Positions 43,906-58,900 of a DNA stretch of 64,000 bases are shown here, piece by piece (the stretch's first letter is position 1; each line of letters begins with the position of its first letter). The notes beneath the pieces are model-generated. The model did no database searches. It saw only the letters and a list, made by a program, of their open reading frames with translations, and was not told where the DNA came from. The position numbers were made by a program, and so were the translations under genes. The DNA is taken from positions 17,821,904 through 17,885,903 of the forward strand of contig OZ038436.1 of the NCBI GenBank assembly GCA_964036275.1, in the 5' to 3' direction. The stretch comes from Litoditis marina. Lineage: Eukaryota > Nematoda > Chromadorea > Rhabditida > Rhabditidae.

Positions 43906-46900
43906 GGCAAAGTGACCTTCTCAATAAAACCAACTTTGCCCAACGTAAAGTAATGGTAGCGAAACCAACATATTTGATTTCCTCGTATTTCAGTTAGTCA
44001 TAAAAACTAGGTTTTGTTTGAATAGGTTGGAACATGTTCGAATAATTGATCTCATCTACAAGGCAAAGTGACCTTCTCAATAAAACCAACTTTGCCCAAC
44101 GTGAAGGAATGGTGACGAAACCAACATATTTGAATTCCTCGTGTTTCAGTTAGTCAGAAAAACTAGGTTTTGTCTGAATAGGTTGGAACATGTACGAATA
44201 ATTGATCTCATCTACAAGGCAAAGTGACCTTCTCAATAAAACCAACTCTGCCCAACGTGAAGTAATGGTAGCGAAACCAACATATTTGAATTCCTCCTGT
44301 TTCAGTTAGTCAGAAAAACTAGGTTTTGTCTGAATAGGTTGGAACATGTACGAATAACTGATCTCATCTACAAGGCAAAGTGACCTTCTCAATAAAACCA
44401 ACTCTGCCCAACGTGAAGTAATGGTAGCGAAACCAACATATTTGAATTCCTCGTGTTTCAGTTAATCAGAAAAACTAGGTTTCGTTTGAATAGGTTGGAA
44501 CATGTTCGAATAATTGATCTCATCTACAAGGCAAAGTGACCTTCTCAATAAAACCAACTCTGCCCAACGTGAAGTAATGGTAGCGAAACCAACATATTTG
44601 AATTCCTCGTGTTTCAGTTAATCAGAAAAACTAGGTTTTGTCTGAATAGGTTGGAACATGTACGAATAACTGATCTCATCTACAAGGCAAAGTGACCTTA
44701 TCAATAATATCAACTCTGCCCAACGTGAAGTAATGGTAGCGAAACCAACATATTTGAATTCCTCCTGTTTCAGTTAGTCAGAAAAACTAGGTTTTGTCTG
44801 AATAGGTTGGAACATGTACGAATAACTGATCTCATCTACAAGGCAAAGTGACCTTCTCAATAATACCAACTTTGCCCAACGTGAAGTAATGGTAGCGAAA
44901 CCAACATATTTGAATTCCTCGGGTTTCAGTTAGTCATAAAAACTAGGTTTTGTTTGAATAGGTTGTAACATGTTCGAATAATTGATCTCATCTACAAGGC
45001 AAAGTGACCTTCTCAATAAAACCAACTCTGCCCAACGTGAAGTAATGGTAGCGAAACCAACATATTTGAATTCCTCGTTTTTCAGTTAATCAGAAAAACT
45101 AGGTTTTGTCTGAATAGGTTGGAACATGTACGAATAACTGATCTCATCTACAAGGCAAAGTGACCTTCTCAATAATACCAACTTTGCCCAACGTGAAGTA
45201 ATGGTAGCGAAACCAACATATTTGAATTCCTCGGGTTTCAGTTAGTCATAAAAACTAGGTTTTGTTTGAATAGGTTGTAACATGTTCGAATAATTGATCT
45301 CATCTACAAGGCAAAGTGACCTTCTCAATAAAACCAACTCTGCCCAACGTGAAGTAATGGTAGCGAAACCAACATATTTGAATTCCTCGTTTTTCAGTTA
45401 ATCAGAAAAACTAGGTTTCGTTTGAATAGGTTGGAACATGTTCGAATAATTGATCTCATCTACAAGGCAAAGTGACCTTCTCAATAAAACCAACTCTGCC
45501 CAACGTGAAGTAATGGTAGCGAAACCAACATATTTGAGTTCCTCGGGTTTCAGTCAGTCAGAAAAACTAGGTTTTGTTCGAATAGGTTGGAACATGCTCG
45601 AATAATTTATCTCATCTACAAGGCAAAGTGACCTTCTCAATAAAACCAACTTTGCCCAACGTGAAGTAATGGTAGCGAAACCAACATATTTGAATTCCTC
45701 GTATTTCAGTTAGTCAGAAAAACTAGGTTTTGTCTGAATAGGTTGGAACATGTACGAATAACTGATCTCATCTACAAGGCAAAGTGACCTTCTCAATAAA
45801 ACCAACTCTGCCCAACGTGAAGTAATGGTAGCGAAACCAACATATTTGAATTCCTCGTGTTTCAGTTAATCAGAAAAACTAGGTTTTGTCTGAATAGGTT
45901 GGAACATGTTCGAATAATTGATCTCATCTACAAGGCAAAGTGACCTTCTCAATAAAACCAACTCTGCCCAACGTGAAGTTATGGCAGCAAAACCAACATA
46001 TTTGAATTCCTCGTGTTTCAGTTAATCAGAAAAACTAGGTTTCGTTTGAATAGGTTGGAACATGTTCGAATAATTGATCTCATCTACAAGGCAAAGTGAC
46101 ATTCTCAATAAAACCAACTCTGCCCAACGTGAAGTAATGGTAGCGAAACCAACATATTTGAATTCCCGGGTTTCAGTTAGTCAGAAAAACTAGGTTTTGT
46201 TTTAATAGGTTGTAACATGTTCGAATAATTGATCTCATCTACAAGGCAAAGTGACCTTATCAATAATACCAACTCTGCCCAACGTGAAGTAATGGTAGCG
46301 AAACCAACATATTTGAATTCCCGGGTTTCAGTTAGTCAGAAAAACTAGGTTTTGTTTTAATAGGTTGTAACATGTTCGAATAATTGATCTCATCTACAAG
46401 GCAAAGTGACCTTATCAATAATACCAACTCTGCCCAACGTGAAGTAATGGTAGCGAAACCAACATATTTGAATTCCCGGGTTTCAGTTAGTCAGAAAAAC
46501 TAGGTTTTGTTTTAATAGGTTGTAACATGTTCGAATAATTGATCTCATCTACAAGGCAAAGTGACCTTCTCAATAATACCAACTTTGCCCAACGTGAAGT
46601 TATGGCAGCAAAACCAACATATTTGATTTCCTCGTATTTCAGTTAGTCAGAAAAACTAGGTTTTGTTTAAATAGGTTGGAACATGTACGAATAATTGATC
46701 TCATCTACAAGGCAAAGTGACCTTCTCAATAATACCAACTTTGCCCAACGTGAAGTTATGGCAGCAAAACCAACATATTTGATTTCCTCGTATTTCAGTT
46801 AGTCAGAAAAACTAGGTTTTGTTTAAATAGGTTGGAACATGTACGAATAATTGATCTCATCTACAAGGCAAAGTGACCTTCTCAATAATACCAACTTTGC

Positions 46901-49900
46901 CCAACGTGAAGTTATGGCAGCAAAACCAACATATTTGATTTCCTCGTATTTCAGTTAGTCAGAAAAACTAGGTTTTGTTTAAATAGGTTGGAACATGTAC
47001 GAATAATTGATCTCATCTACAAGGCAAAGTGACCTTATCAATAAGTACCAACTCTGCCCAACGTGAAGTTATGGCAGCAAAACCAACATATTTGAATTCC
47101 TCGGGTTTCAGTTAGTCAGAAAAACTAGGTTTTGTTTTAATAGGTTGTAACATGTTCGAATAATTGATCTCATCTACAAGGCAAAGTGACCTTCTCAATA
47201 ATACCAACTTTGCCCAACGTGAAGTTATGGTAGCGAAACCAACATATTTGAATTCCTCCTGTTTCAATTAGTCCGAAAAACTAGGTTTTGTTTGAATAGG
47301 TTGTAACATGTTCGAAGAATTGATCTCATCTACAAGGCAAAGTGACCTTCTCAATAATACCAACTCTGCCCAACGTGAAGTAATGGTAGCGAAACCAACA
47401 TATTTGAATTCCTCGTGTTTCAGTCAGTCAGAAAAACTAGGTTTTGTTTGAATAGGTTGTAACATGTTCGAAGAATTGATCTCATCTACAAGGCAAAGTG
47501 ACCTTCTCAATAATACCAACTTTGCCCAACGTGAAGTTATGGCAGCAAAACCAACATATTTGAATTTCTCGTGTTTCAGTTAGTCAGAAAAACCAGGTTT
47601 TGTTTTAATAGGTTGTAACATGTTCGAATAATTGATCTCATCTACAAGGCAAAGTGACCTTATCAATAATACCAACTCTGCCCAACGTGAAGTAATGGTA
47701 GCGAAACCAACATATTTGAATTCCCGGGTTTCAGTTAGTCAGAAAAACTAGGTTTTGTTTTAATAGGTTGTAACATGTTCGAATAATTGATCTCATCTAC
47801 AAGGCAAAGTGACCTTCTCAATAATACCAACTTTGCCCAACGTGAAGTTATGGCAGCAAAACCAACATATTTGATTTCCTCGTATTTCAGTTAGTCAGAA
47901 AAACTAGGTTTTGTTTAAATAGGTTGGAACATGTACGAATAATTGATCTCATCTACAAGGCAAAGTGACCTTATCAATAATACCAACTTTGCCCAACGTG
48001 AAGTAATGGTAGCGAAACCAACATATTTGAATTCCTCCTGTTTCAATTAGTCCGAAAAACTAGGTTTTGTTTAAATAGGTTGGAACATGTTCGAATAATT
48101 GATCTCATCTACAAGGCAAAGTGACCTTATCAATAATACCAACTCTGCCCAACGTGAAGTAATGGTAGCGAAACCAACATATTTGAACTCCTCGTAATTC
48201 AGTTAGTCAGAAAAACTAGGTTTTGTTTAAATAGGTTGGAACATGTTCGAATAATTGATCTCATCTACAAGGCAAAGTGACCTTATCAATAATACCAACT
48301 TTGCCCAACGTGAAGTAATGGTAGCGAAACCAACATATTTGAATTCCTCCTGTTTCAATTAGTCCGAAAAACTAGGTTTTGTTTAAATAGGTTGGAACAT
48401 GTTCGAATAATTGATCTCATCTACAAGGCAAAGTGACCTTATCAATAATACCAACTTTGCCCAACGTGAAGTAATGGTAGCGAAACCAACATATTTGAAT
48501 TCCTCGTGTTTCAGTTAGTCAGAAAAACTAGGTTTTGTTCGAATAGGTTGGAACATGCTCGAATAATTGATCTCATCTACAAGGCAAAGTGACCTTCTCA
48601 ATAATACCAACTTTGCCCAACGTGAAGTTATGGCAGCAAAACCAACATATTTGAATTCCTCCTGTTTCAATTAGTCCGAAAAACTAGGTTTTGTTTAAAT
48701 AGGTTGGAACATGTTCGAATAATTGATCTCATCTACAAGGCAGAGTGACCTTCTCAATAATACCAACTTTGCCCAACGTGAAGTAATGGTAGCGAAACCA
48801 ACATATTTGAATTCCTCCTGTTTCAATTAGTCCGAAAAACTAGGTTTTGTTTAAATAGGTTGGAACATGTTCGAATAATTGATCTCATCTACAAGGCAAA
48901 GTGACCTTCTCAATAAAACCAACTCTGCCCAACGTGAAGTAATGGTAGCGAAACCAACATATTTGAACTCCTCGTAATTCAGTTAGTCAGAAAAACTAGG
49001 TTTTGTTTTAATAGGTTGTAACATGTTCGAATAATTGATCTCATCTACAAGGCAAAGTGACCTTCTCAATAATACCAACTTTGCCCAACGTGAAGTTATG
49101 GTAGCGAAACCAACATATTTGAATTCCTCCTGTTTCAATTAGTCCGAAAAACTAGGTTTTGTTTGAATAGGTTGTAACATGTTCGAAGAATTGATCTCAT
49201 CTACAAGGCAAAGTGACCTTCTCAATAATACCAACTTTGCCCAACGTGAAGTTATGGTAGCGAAACCAACATATTTGAATTCCTCCTGTTTCAATTAGTC
49301 CGAAAAACTAGGTTTTGTTTGAATAGGTTGGAACATGTACGAATAATTGATCTCATCTACAAGGCAAAGTGACCTTCTCAATAATACCAACTTTGCCCAA
49401 CGTGAAGTTATGGTAGCGAAACCAACATATTTGAATTTCTCCTGTTTCAATTAGTCCGAAAAACTAGGTTTTGTTTGAATAGGTTGGAAAATGTTCGAAG
49501 AATTGATCTCATCTACAAGGCAAAGTGACCTTCTCAATAATACCAACTTTGCCCAACGTGAAGTTATGGTAGCGAAACCAACATATTTGAATTCCTCCTG
49601 TTTCAATTAGTCCGAAAAACTAGGTTTTGTTTGAATAGGTTGTAACATGTTCGAAGAATTGATCTCATCTACAAGGCAAAGTGACCTTCTCAATAATACC
49701 AACTTTGCCCAACGTGAAGTTATGGTAGCGAAACCAACATATTTGAATTCCTCCTGTTTCAATTAGTCCGAAAAACTAGGTTTTGTTTGAATAGGTTGGA
49801 ACATGTACGAATAATTGATCTCATCTACAAGGCAAAGTGACCTTCTCAATAATACCAACTTTGCCCAACGTGAAGTTATGGTAGCGAAACCAACATATTT

Positions 49901-52900
49901 GAATTTCTCCTGTTTCAATTAGTCCGAAAAACTAGGTTTTGTTTGAATAGGTTGGAAAATGTTCGAAGAATTGATCTCATCTACAAGGCAAAGTGACCTT
50001 CTCAATAATACCAACTTTGCCCAACGTGAAGTTATGGTAGCGAAACCAACATATTTGAATTCCTCCTGTTTCAATTAGTCCGAAAAACTAGGTTTTGTTT
50101 GAATAGGTTGGAAAATGTTCGAAGAATTGATCTCATCTACAAGGCAAAGTGACCTTCTCAATAATACCAACTTTGCCCAACGTGAAGTTATGGTAGCGAA
50201 ACCAACATATTTGAATTTCTCCTGTTTCAATTAGTCCGAAAAACTAGGTTTTGTTTGAATAGGTTGGAAAATGTTCGAAGAATTGATCTCATCTACAAGG
50301 CAAAGTGACCTTCTCAATAATACCAACTCTGCCCAACGTGAAGTAATGGTAGCGAAACCAACATATTTGAATTCCTCCTGTTTCAATTAGTCCGAAAAAC
50401 TAGGTTTTGTTTGAATAGGTTGGAAAATGTTCGAAGAATTGATCTCATCTACAAGGCAAAGTGACCTTCTCAATAATACCAACTTTGCCCAACGTGAAGT
50501 TATGGTAGCGAAACCAACATATTTGAATTTCTCCTGTTTCAATTAGTCCGAAAAACTAGGTTTTGTTTGAATAGGTTGGAAAATGTTCGAAGAATTGATC
50601 TCATCTACAAGGCAAAGTGACCTTCTCAATAATACCAACTTTGCCCAACGTGAAGTTATGGCAGCAAAACCAACATATTTGAATTTCTCGTGTTTCAGTT
50701 AGTCAGAAAAACCAGGTTTTGTTTGAATAGGTTGGAAAATGTTCGACGAATTGATCTCATCTACAAGGCAAAGTGACCTTCTCAATAATACCAACTCTGC
50801 CCAACGTGAAGTAATGATAGCGAAACCAACATATTTGAATTCCTCGTGTTTCAGTTAGTCAGAAAAACTAGGTTTTGCTTGGACAAGTTGAAACATGTTC
50901 GAATAATTGATCTCATCTACAAGGCAGAGTGACCTTCTCAATAATACCAACTCTGCCCAACGTGAAGTAATGGTAGCGAAACCAACATATTTGAATTCCT
51001 CGTATTTCAGTTAGTCAGAAAAACCAGGTTTTGTTTGAATAGGTTGGAACATGTTCGAAGAATTGATCTCATCTACAAGGCAAAGTGACCTTCCCAATAA
51101 AACCAACTCTGCCCAACGTGAAGTAATGATAGCGAAACCAACATATTTGAATTCCTCGTGTTTCAGTTAGTCAGAAAAACTAGGTTTTGCTTGGACAAGT
51201 TGAAACATGTTCGAATAATTGATCTCATCTACAAGGCAAAGTGACCTTTTAATAATACCAACTCTGCCCAACGTGAAGTAATGATAGCGAAACCAACATA
51301 TTTGAATTCCTCGTGTTTCAGTTAGTCAGAAAAACTAGGTTTTGCTTGGACAAGTTGAAACATGTTCGAATAATTGATCTCATCTACAAGGCAAAGTGAC
51401 CTTCTCAATAATACCAACTCTGCCCAACGTGAAGTTATGGCAGCAAAACTAACATATTTGAATTTCTCGTGTTTCAGTTAGTCAGAAAAACTAGGTTTTG
51501 CTTGGACAAGTTGAAACATGTTCGAATAATTGATCTCATCTACAAGGCAAAGTGACCTTCTCAATAATACCAACTCTGCCCAACGTGAAGTTATGGCAGC
51601 AAAACTAACATATTTGAATTCCTCCTGTTTCAGTTACTCAGAAAAACTAGGTTTTGCTTGGACAAGTTGAAACATGTTCAAATAATTGATCTCATCTACA
51701 AGGCAAAGTGACCTTCTCAATAATACCAACTTTGCCCAACGTGAAGTAATGGTAGCGAAACCAACATATTTGAATTCCTCGTGTTTCAGTTAGTCAGAAA
51801 AACTAGGTTTTGCTTGGACAAGTTGAAACATGTTCGAATAATTGATCTCATCTACAAGGCAAAGTGACCTTTTAATAATACCAACTCTGCCCAACGTGAA
51901 GTAATGATAGCGAAACCAACATATTTGAATTCCTCGTGTTTCAGTTAGTCAGAAAAACTAGGTTTTGCTTGGACAAGTTGAAACATGTTCGAATAATTGA
52001 TCTCATCTACAAGGCAAAGTGACCTTCTCAATAATACCAACTCTGCCCAACGTGAAGTTATGGCAGCAAAACTAACATATTTGAATTTCTCGTGTTTCAG
52101 TTAGTCAGAAAAACTAGGTTTTGCTTGGACAAGTTGAAACATGTTCGAATAATTGATCTCATCTACAAGGCAAAGTGACCTTCTCAATAATACCAACTCT
52201 GCCCAACGTGAAGTTATGGCAGCAAAACTAACATATTTGAATTCCTCGTGTTTCAGTTAGTCAGAAAAACCAGGTTTTGTTTGAATAGGTTGGAACATGT
52301 TCGAAGAATTGATCTCATCTACAAGGCAGAGTGACCTTCTCAATAATACCAACTTTGCCCAACGTGAAGTTATGGCAGCAAAACCAACATATTTGAATTC
52401 CTCGTATTTCAGTTAGTCAGAAAAACTAGGTGTTGTTTGAATAGGTTGGAACATGTACGAATAATTGATCTCATCTACAAGGCAAAGTGACCTTCTCAAT
52501 AAAACCAACTCTGCCCAACGTGAAGTAATGGTAGCGAAACCAACATATTTGAATTCCTCCTGTTTCAGTTAGTCAGAAAAACTAGGTTTTGCTCGGACAA
52601 GTTGAAACATGTTCGAATAATTGATCTCATGTACAAGGCAAAGTGACCTTCTCAATAATACCAACTTTGCCCAACGTGAAGTTATGGCAGCAAAACTAAC
52701 ATATTTGAATTCCTCGTGTTTCAGTTAGTCAGAAAAACCAGGTTTTGTTTGAATAGGTTGGAACATGTTCGAAGAATTGATCTCATCTACAAGGCAGAGT
52801 GACCTTCTCAATAATACCAACTTTGCCCAACGTGAAGTTATGGCAGCAAAACCAACATATTTGAATTCCTCGTATTTCAGTTAGTCAGAAAAACTAGGTG

Positions 52901-55900
52901 TTGTTTGAATAGGTTGGAACATGTACGAATAATTGATCTCATCTACAAGGCAAAGTGACCTTCTCAATAAAACCAACTCTGCCCAACGTGAAGTAATGGT
53001 AGCGAAACCAACATATTTGAATTCCTCCTGTTTCAGTTAGTCAGAAAAACTAGGTTTTGCTCGGACAAGTTGAAACATGTTCGAATAATTGATCTCATGT
53101 ACAAGGCAAAGTGACCTTCTCAATAATACCAACTTTGCCCAACGTGAAGTTATGGCAGCAAAACCAACATATTTGAATTCCTCGTGTTTCAGTTAGTCAG
53201 AAAAACTAGGTTTTGCTTGGACAAGTTGAAACATGTTCGAATAATTGATCTCATCTACAAGGCAAAGTGACCTTCTCAATAATACCAACTCTGCCCAACG
53301 TGAAGTAATGATAGCGAAACCAACATATTTGAATTCCTCGTGTTTCAGTTAGTCAGAAAAACTAGGTTTTGCTTGGACAAGTTGAAACATGTTCGAATAA
53401 TTGATCTCATCTACAAGGCAAAGTGACCTTCTCAATAATACCAACTTTGCCCAACGTGAAGTAATGGTAGCGAAACCAACATATTTGAATTCCTCGGGTT
53501 TCAGTTAGTCATAAAAACTAGGTTTTGTTTGAATAGGTTGTAACATGTTCGAATAATTGATCTCATCTACAAGGCAGAGTGACCTTCTCAATAATACCAA
53601 CTCTGCCCAACGTGAAGTTATGGCAGCAAAACCAACATATTTGAATTCCTCCTGTTTCAGTTACTCAGAAAAACTAGGTTTTGCTTGGACAAGTTGAAAC
53701 ATGTTCAAATAATTGATCTCATCTACAAGGCAAAGTGACCTTCTCAATAATACCAACTTTGCCCAACGTGAAGTTATGGCAGCAAAACCAACATATTTGA
53801 ATTTCTCGTGTTTCAGTTAGTCAGAAAACCAGGTTTTGTTTGAATAGGTTGGAAAATGTTCGACGAATTGATCTCATCTACAAGGCAAAGTGACCTTCTC
53901 AATAATACCAACTCTGCCCAACGTGAAGTAATGATAGCGAAACCAACATATTTGAATTCCTCGTGTTTCAGTTAGTCAGAAAAACTAGGTTTTGTTTGGA
54001 CAAGTTGAAACATGTTCGAATAATTGATCTCATCTACAAGGCAGAGTGACCTTCTCAATAATACCAACTCTGCCCAACGTGAAGTAATGGTAGCGAAACC
54101 AACATATTTGAATTCCTCGTATTTCAGTTAGTCAGAAAAACCAGGTTTTGTTTGAATAGGTTGGAACATGTTCGAAGAATTGATCTCATCTACAAGGCAA
54201 AGTGACCTTCCCAATAAAACCAACTCTGCCCAACGTGAAGTAATGATAGCGAAACCAACATATTTGAATTTCTCGTGTTTCAGTTAGTCAGAAAAACTAG
54301 GTTTTGCTTGGACAAGTTGAAACATGTTCGAATAATTGATCTCATCTACAAGGCAAAGTGACCTTCTCAATAATACCAACTCTGCCCAACGTGAAGTAAT
54401 GATAGCGAAACCAACATATTTGAATTCCTCGTGTTTCAGTTAGTCAGAAAAACTAGGTTTTGCTTGGACAAGTTGAAACATGTTCGAATAATTGATCTCA
54501 TCTACAAGGCAAAGTGACCTTCTCAATAATACCAACTCTGCCCAACGTGAAGTTATGGCAGCAAAACTAACATATTTGAATTTCTCGTGTTTCAGTTAGT
54601 CAGAAAAACTAGGTTTTGCTTGGACAAGTTGAAACATGTTCGAATAATTGATCTCATCTACAAGGCAAAGTGACCTTCTCAATAATACCAACTCTGCCCA
54701 ACGTGAAGTTATGGCAGCAAAACTAACATATTTGAATTCCTCGTGTTTCAGTTAGTCAGAAAAACCAGGTTTTGTTTGAATAGGTTGGAACATGTTCGAA
54801 GAATTGATCTCATCTACAAGGCAGAGTGACCTTCTCAATAATACCAACTTTGCCCAACGTGAAGTTATGGCAGCAAAACCAACATATTTGAATTCCTCGT
54901 ATTTCAGTTAGTCAGAAAAACTAGGTGTTGTTTGAATAGGTTGGAACATGTACGAATAATTGATCTCATCTACAAGGCAAAGTGACCTTCTCAATAAAAC
55001 CAACTCTGCCCAACGTGAAGTAATGGTAGCGAAACCAACATATTTGAATTCCTCCTGTTTCAGTTAGTCAGAAAAACTAGGTTTTGCTCGGACAAGTTGA
55101 AACATGTTCGAATAATTGATCTCATGTACAAGGCAAAGTGACCTTCTCAATAATACCAACTTTGCCCAACGTGAAGTTATGGCAGCAAAACCAACATATT
55201 TGAATTCCTCGTGTTTCAGTTAGTCAGAAAAACTAGGTTTTGCTTGGACAAGTTGAAACATGTTCGAATAATTGATCTCATCTACAAGGCAAAGTGACCT
55301 TCTCAATAATACCAACTCTGCCCAACGTGAAGTAATGATAGCGAAACCAACATATTTGAATTCCTCGTGTTTCAGTTAGTCAGAAAAACTAGGTTTTGCT
55401 TGGACAAGTTGAAACATGTTCGAATAATTGATCTCATCTACAAGGCAAAGTGACCTTCTCAATAATACCAACTTTGCCCAACGTGAAGTAATGGTAGCGA
55501 AACCAACATATTTGAATTCCTCGGGTTTCAGTTAGTCAGAAAAACTAGGTTTTGTTTGAATAGGTTGTAACATGTTCGAATAATTGATCTCATCTACAAG
55601 GCAGAGTGACCTTCTCAATAATACCAACTCTGCCCAACGTGAAGTTATGGCAGCAAAACCAACATATTTGAATTCCTCCTGTTTCAGTTACTCAGAAAAA
55701 CTAGGTTTTGCTTGGACAAGTTGAAACATGTTCAAATAATTGATCTCATCTACAAGGCAAAGTGACCTTCTCAATAATACCAACTTTGCCCAACGTGAAG
55801 TAATGGTAGCGAAACCAACATATTTGAATTTCTCGTGTTTCAGTTAGTCAGAAAAACTAGGTTTTGCTTGGACAAGTTGAAACATGTTCGCATAATTGAT

Positions 55901-58900
55901 CTCATCTACAAGGCAAAGTGACCTTCTCAATAATACCAACTTTGCCCAACGTGAAGTAATGGTAGCGAAACCAACATATTTGAATTCCTCGTGTTTCAGT
56001 TAGTCAAAAAAACTAGGTTTTGCTTGGACAAGTTGAAACATGTTCGAATAATTGATCTCATCTACAAGGCAAAGTGACCTTCTCAATAATACCAACTCTG
56101 CCCAACGTGAAGTAATGGTAGCGAAACCAACATATTTGAATTCCTCGGGTTTCAGTTAGTCAGAAAAACTAGGTTTTGTTTGAATAGGTTGTAACATTTT
56201 CGAATAATTGATCTCATCTACAAGGCAAAGTGACCTTCTCAATAATACCAACTTTGCCCAACGTTATGGCAGCAAAACTAACATATTTGAATTCCTCGTG
56301 TTTCAGTTAGTCAGAAAAACCAGGTTTTGTTTGAATAGGTTGGAACATGTTCGAAGAATTGATCTCATCTACAAGGCAGAGTGACCTTCTCAATAATACC
56401 AACTTTGCCCAACGTGAAGTTATGGCAGCAAAACCAACATATTTGAATTCCTCGTATTTCAGTTAGTCAGAAAAACTAGGTGTTGTTTGAATAGGTTGAA
56501 ACATGTACGAATAATTGATCTCATCTACAAGGCAAAGTGACCTTATCAATAATACCAACTCTGCCCAGAGTGAAGTAATGGTAGCGAAACCAACATATTT
56601 GAATTCCTCCTGTTTCAGTTAGTCAGAAAAACTAGGTTTTTCTCGGACAAGTTGAAACATGTTCGAATAATTGATCTCATCTACAAGGCAAAGTGACCTT
56701 CTCAATAATACCAACTTTGCCCAACGTGAAGTTATGGCAGCAAAACCAACATATTTGAATTCCTCGTGTTTCAGTTAATCAGAAATTCGTTTGAATAGGT
56801 TGGAACATGTTCGAATAATTGATCTCATCTACAAGGCAGAGTGACCTTCTCAATAATACCAACTCTGCCCAACGTGAAGTAATGGTAGCGAAACCAACAT
56901 ATTTGAATTCCTCGTATTTCAGTTAGTCAGAAAAACCAGGTTTTGTTTGAATAGGTTGGAACATGTTCGAAGAATTGATCTCATCTACAAGGCAGAGTGA
57001 CCTTCTCAATAATACCAACTCTGCCCAACGTGAAGTAATGGTAGCGAAACCAACATATTTGAATTCCTCGTGTTTCAGTTAGTCAGAAAAACCAGGTTTT
57101 GTTTGAATAGGTTGGAACATGTTCGAAGAATTGATCTCATCTACAAGGCAGAGTGACCTTCTCAATAATACCAACTTTGCCCAACGTGAAGTTATGGCAG
57201 CAAAACCAACATATTTGAATTCCTCGTATTTCAGTTAGTCAGAAAAACTAGGTGTTGTTTGAATAGGTTGGAACATGTACGAATAATTGATCTCATCTAC
57301 AAGGCAAAGTGACCTTATCAATAATACCAACTCTGCCCAACGTGAAGTAATGGTAGCGAAACCAACATATTTGAATTCCTCCTGTTTCAGTTAGTCAGAA
57401 AAACTAGGTTTTGCTCGGACAAGTTGAAACATGTTCGAATAATTGATCTCATCTACAAGGCAAAGTGACCTTCTCAATAATACCAACTTTGCCCAACGTG
57501 AAGTTATGGCAGCAAAACCAACATATTTGAATTCCTCGTGGTTCAGTTAATCAGAAAAACTAGGTTTTGTCTGAATAGGTTGGAACATGTACGAATAATT
57601 AATCTCATCTACAAGGCAGAGTGACCTTCTCAATAATACCAACTCTGCCCAACGTGAAGTTATGGCAGCAAAACCAACATATTTGAATTCCTCGTGTTTC
57701 AGTTAATCAGAAATTCGTTTGAATAGGTTGGAACATGTTCGAATAATTGATCTCATCTACAAGGCAGAGTGACCTTCTCAATAATACCAACTCTGCCCAA
57801 CGTGAAGTAATGGTAGCGAAACCAACATATTTGAATTCCTCGGGTTTCAGTTAGTCAGAAAAACTAGGTTTTGTTTGAATAGGTTGTAACATGTTCGAAT
57901 AATTGATCTCATCTACAAGGCAGAGTGACCTTCTCAATAATACCAACTCTGCCCAACGTGAAGTTATGGCAGCAAAACCAACATATTTGAATTCCTCCTG
58001 TTTCAGTTACTCAGAAAAACTAGGTTTTGCTTGGACAAGTTGAAACATGTTCAAATAATTGATCTCATCTACAAGGCAAAGTGACCTTCTCAATAATACC
58101 AACTTTGCCCAACGTGAAGTAATGGTAGCGAAACCAACATATTTGAATTTCTCGTGTTTCAGTTAGTCAGAAAAACTAGGTTTTGCTTGGACAAGTTGAA
58201 ACATGTTCGAATAATTGATCTCATCTACAAGGCAAAGTGACCTTCTCAATAATACCAACTTTGCCCAACGTGAAGTAATGGTAGCGAAACCAACATATTT
58301 GAATTCCTCGTGTTTCAGTTAGTCAAAAAAACTAGGTTTTGCTTGGACAAGTTGAAACATGTTCGAATAATTGATCTCATCTACAAGGCAAAGTGACCTT
58401 CTCAATAATACCAACTCTGCCCAACGTGAAGTTATGGCAGCAAAACCAACATATTTGAATTCCTCCTGTTTCAGTTACTCAGAAAAACTAGGTTTTGCTC
58501 GGACAAGTTGAAACATGTTCGAATAATTGATCTCATCTACAAGGCAAAGTGACCTTCTCAATAATACCAACTTTGCCCAACGTGAAGTAATGGTAGCGAA
58601 ACCAACATATTTGAATTCCTCGTGTTTCAGTTAGTCAAAAAAACTAGGTTTTGCTTGGACAAGTTGAAACATGTTCGAATAATTGATCTCATCTACAAGG
58701 CAAAGTGACCTTCTCAATAATACCAACTCTGCCCAACGTGAAGTAATGGTAGCGAAACCAACATATTTGAATTCCTCGGGTTTCAGTTAGTCAGAAAAAC
58801 TAGGTTTTGTTTGAATAGGTCGTAACATTTTCGAATAATTGATCTCATCTACAAGGCAAAGTGACCTTCTCAATAATACCAACTTTGCCCAACGTTATGG

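Larger units (their letters stand above)
30875..45200 (-). repeat. Giant inverted repeat, right arm
   Basis: Reverse complement of the left arm from 25476 outward. Unique sequence ends at 43905, after which the symmetry continues through about eight satellite monomers before the left arm runs out. Differences from the left arm are one copy of the 1652-bp segment instead of two, no half-LINE, no 206-bp insertion, three instead of five copies of the second tandem repeat, an extra C/G unit, and an intact dispersed repeat near 34200. Confidence 0.94.
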
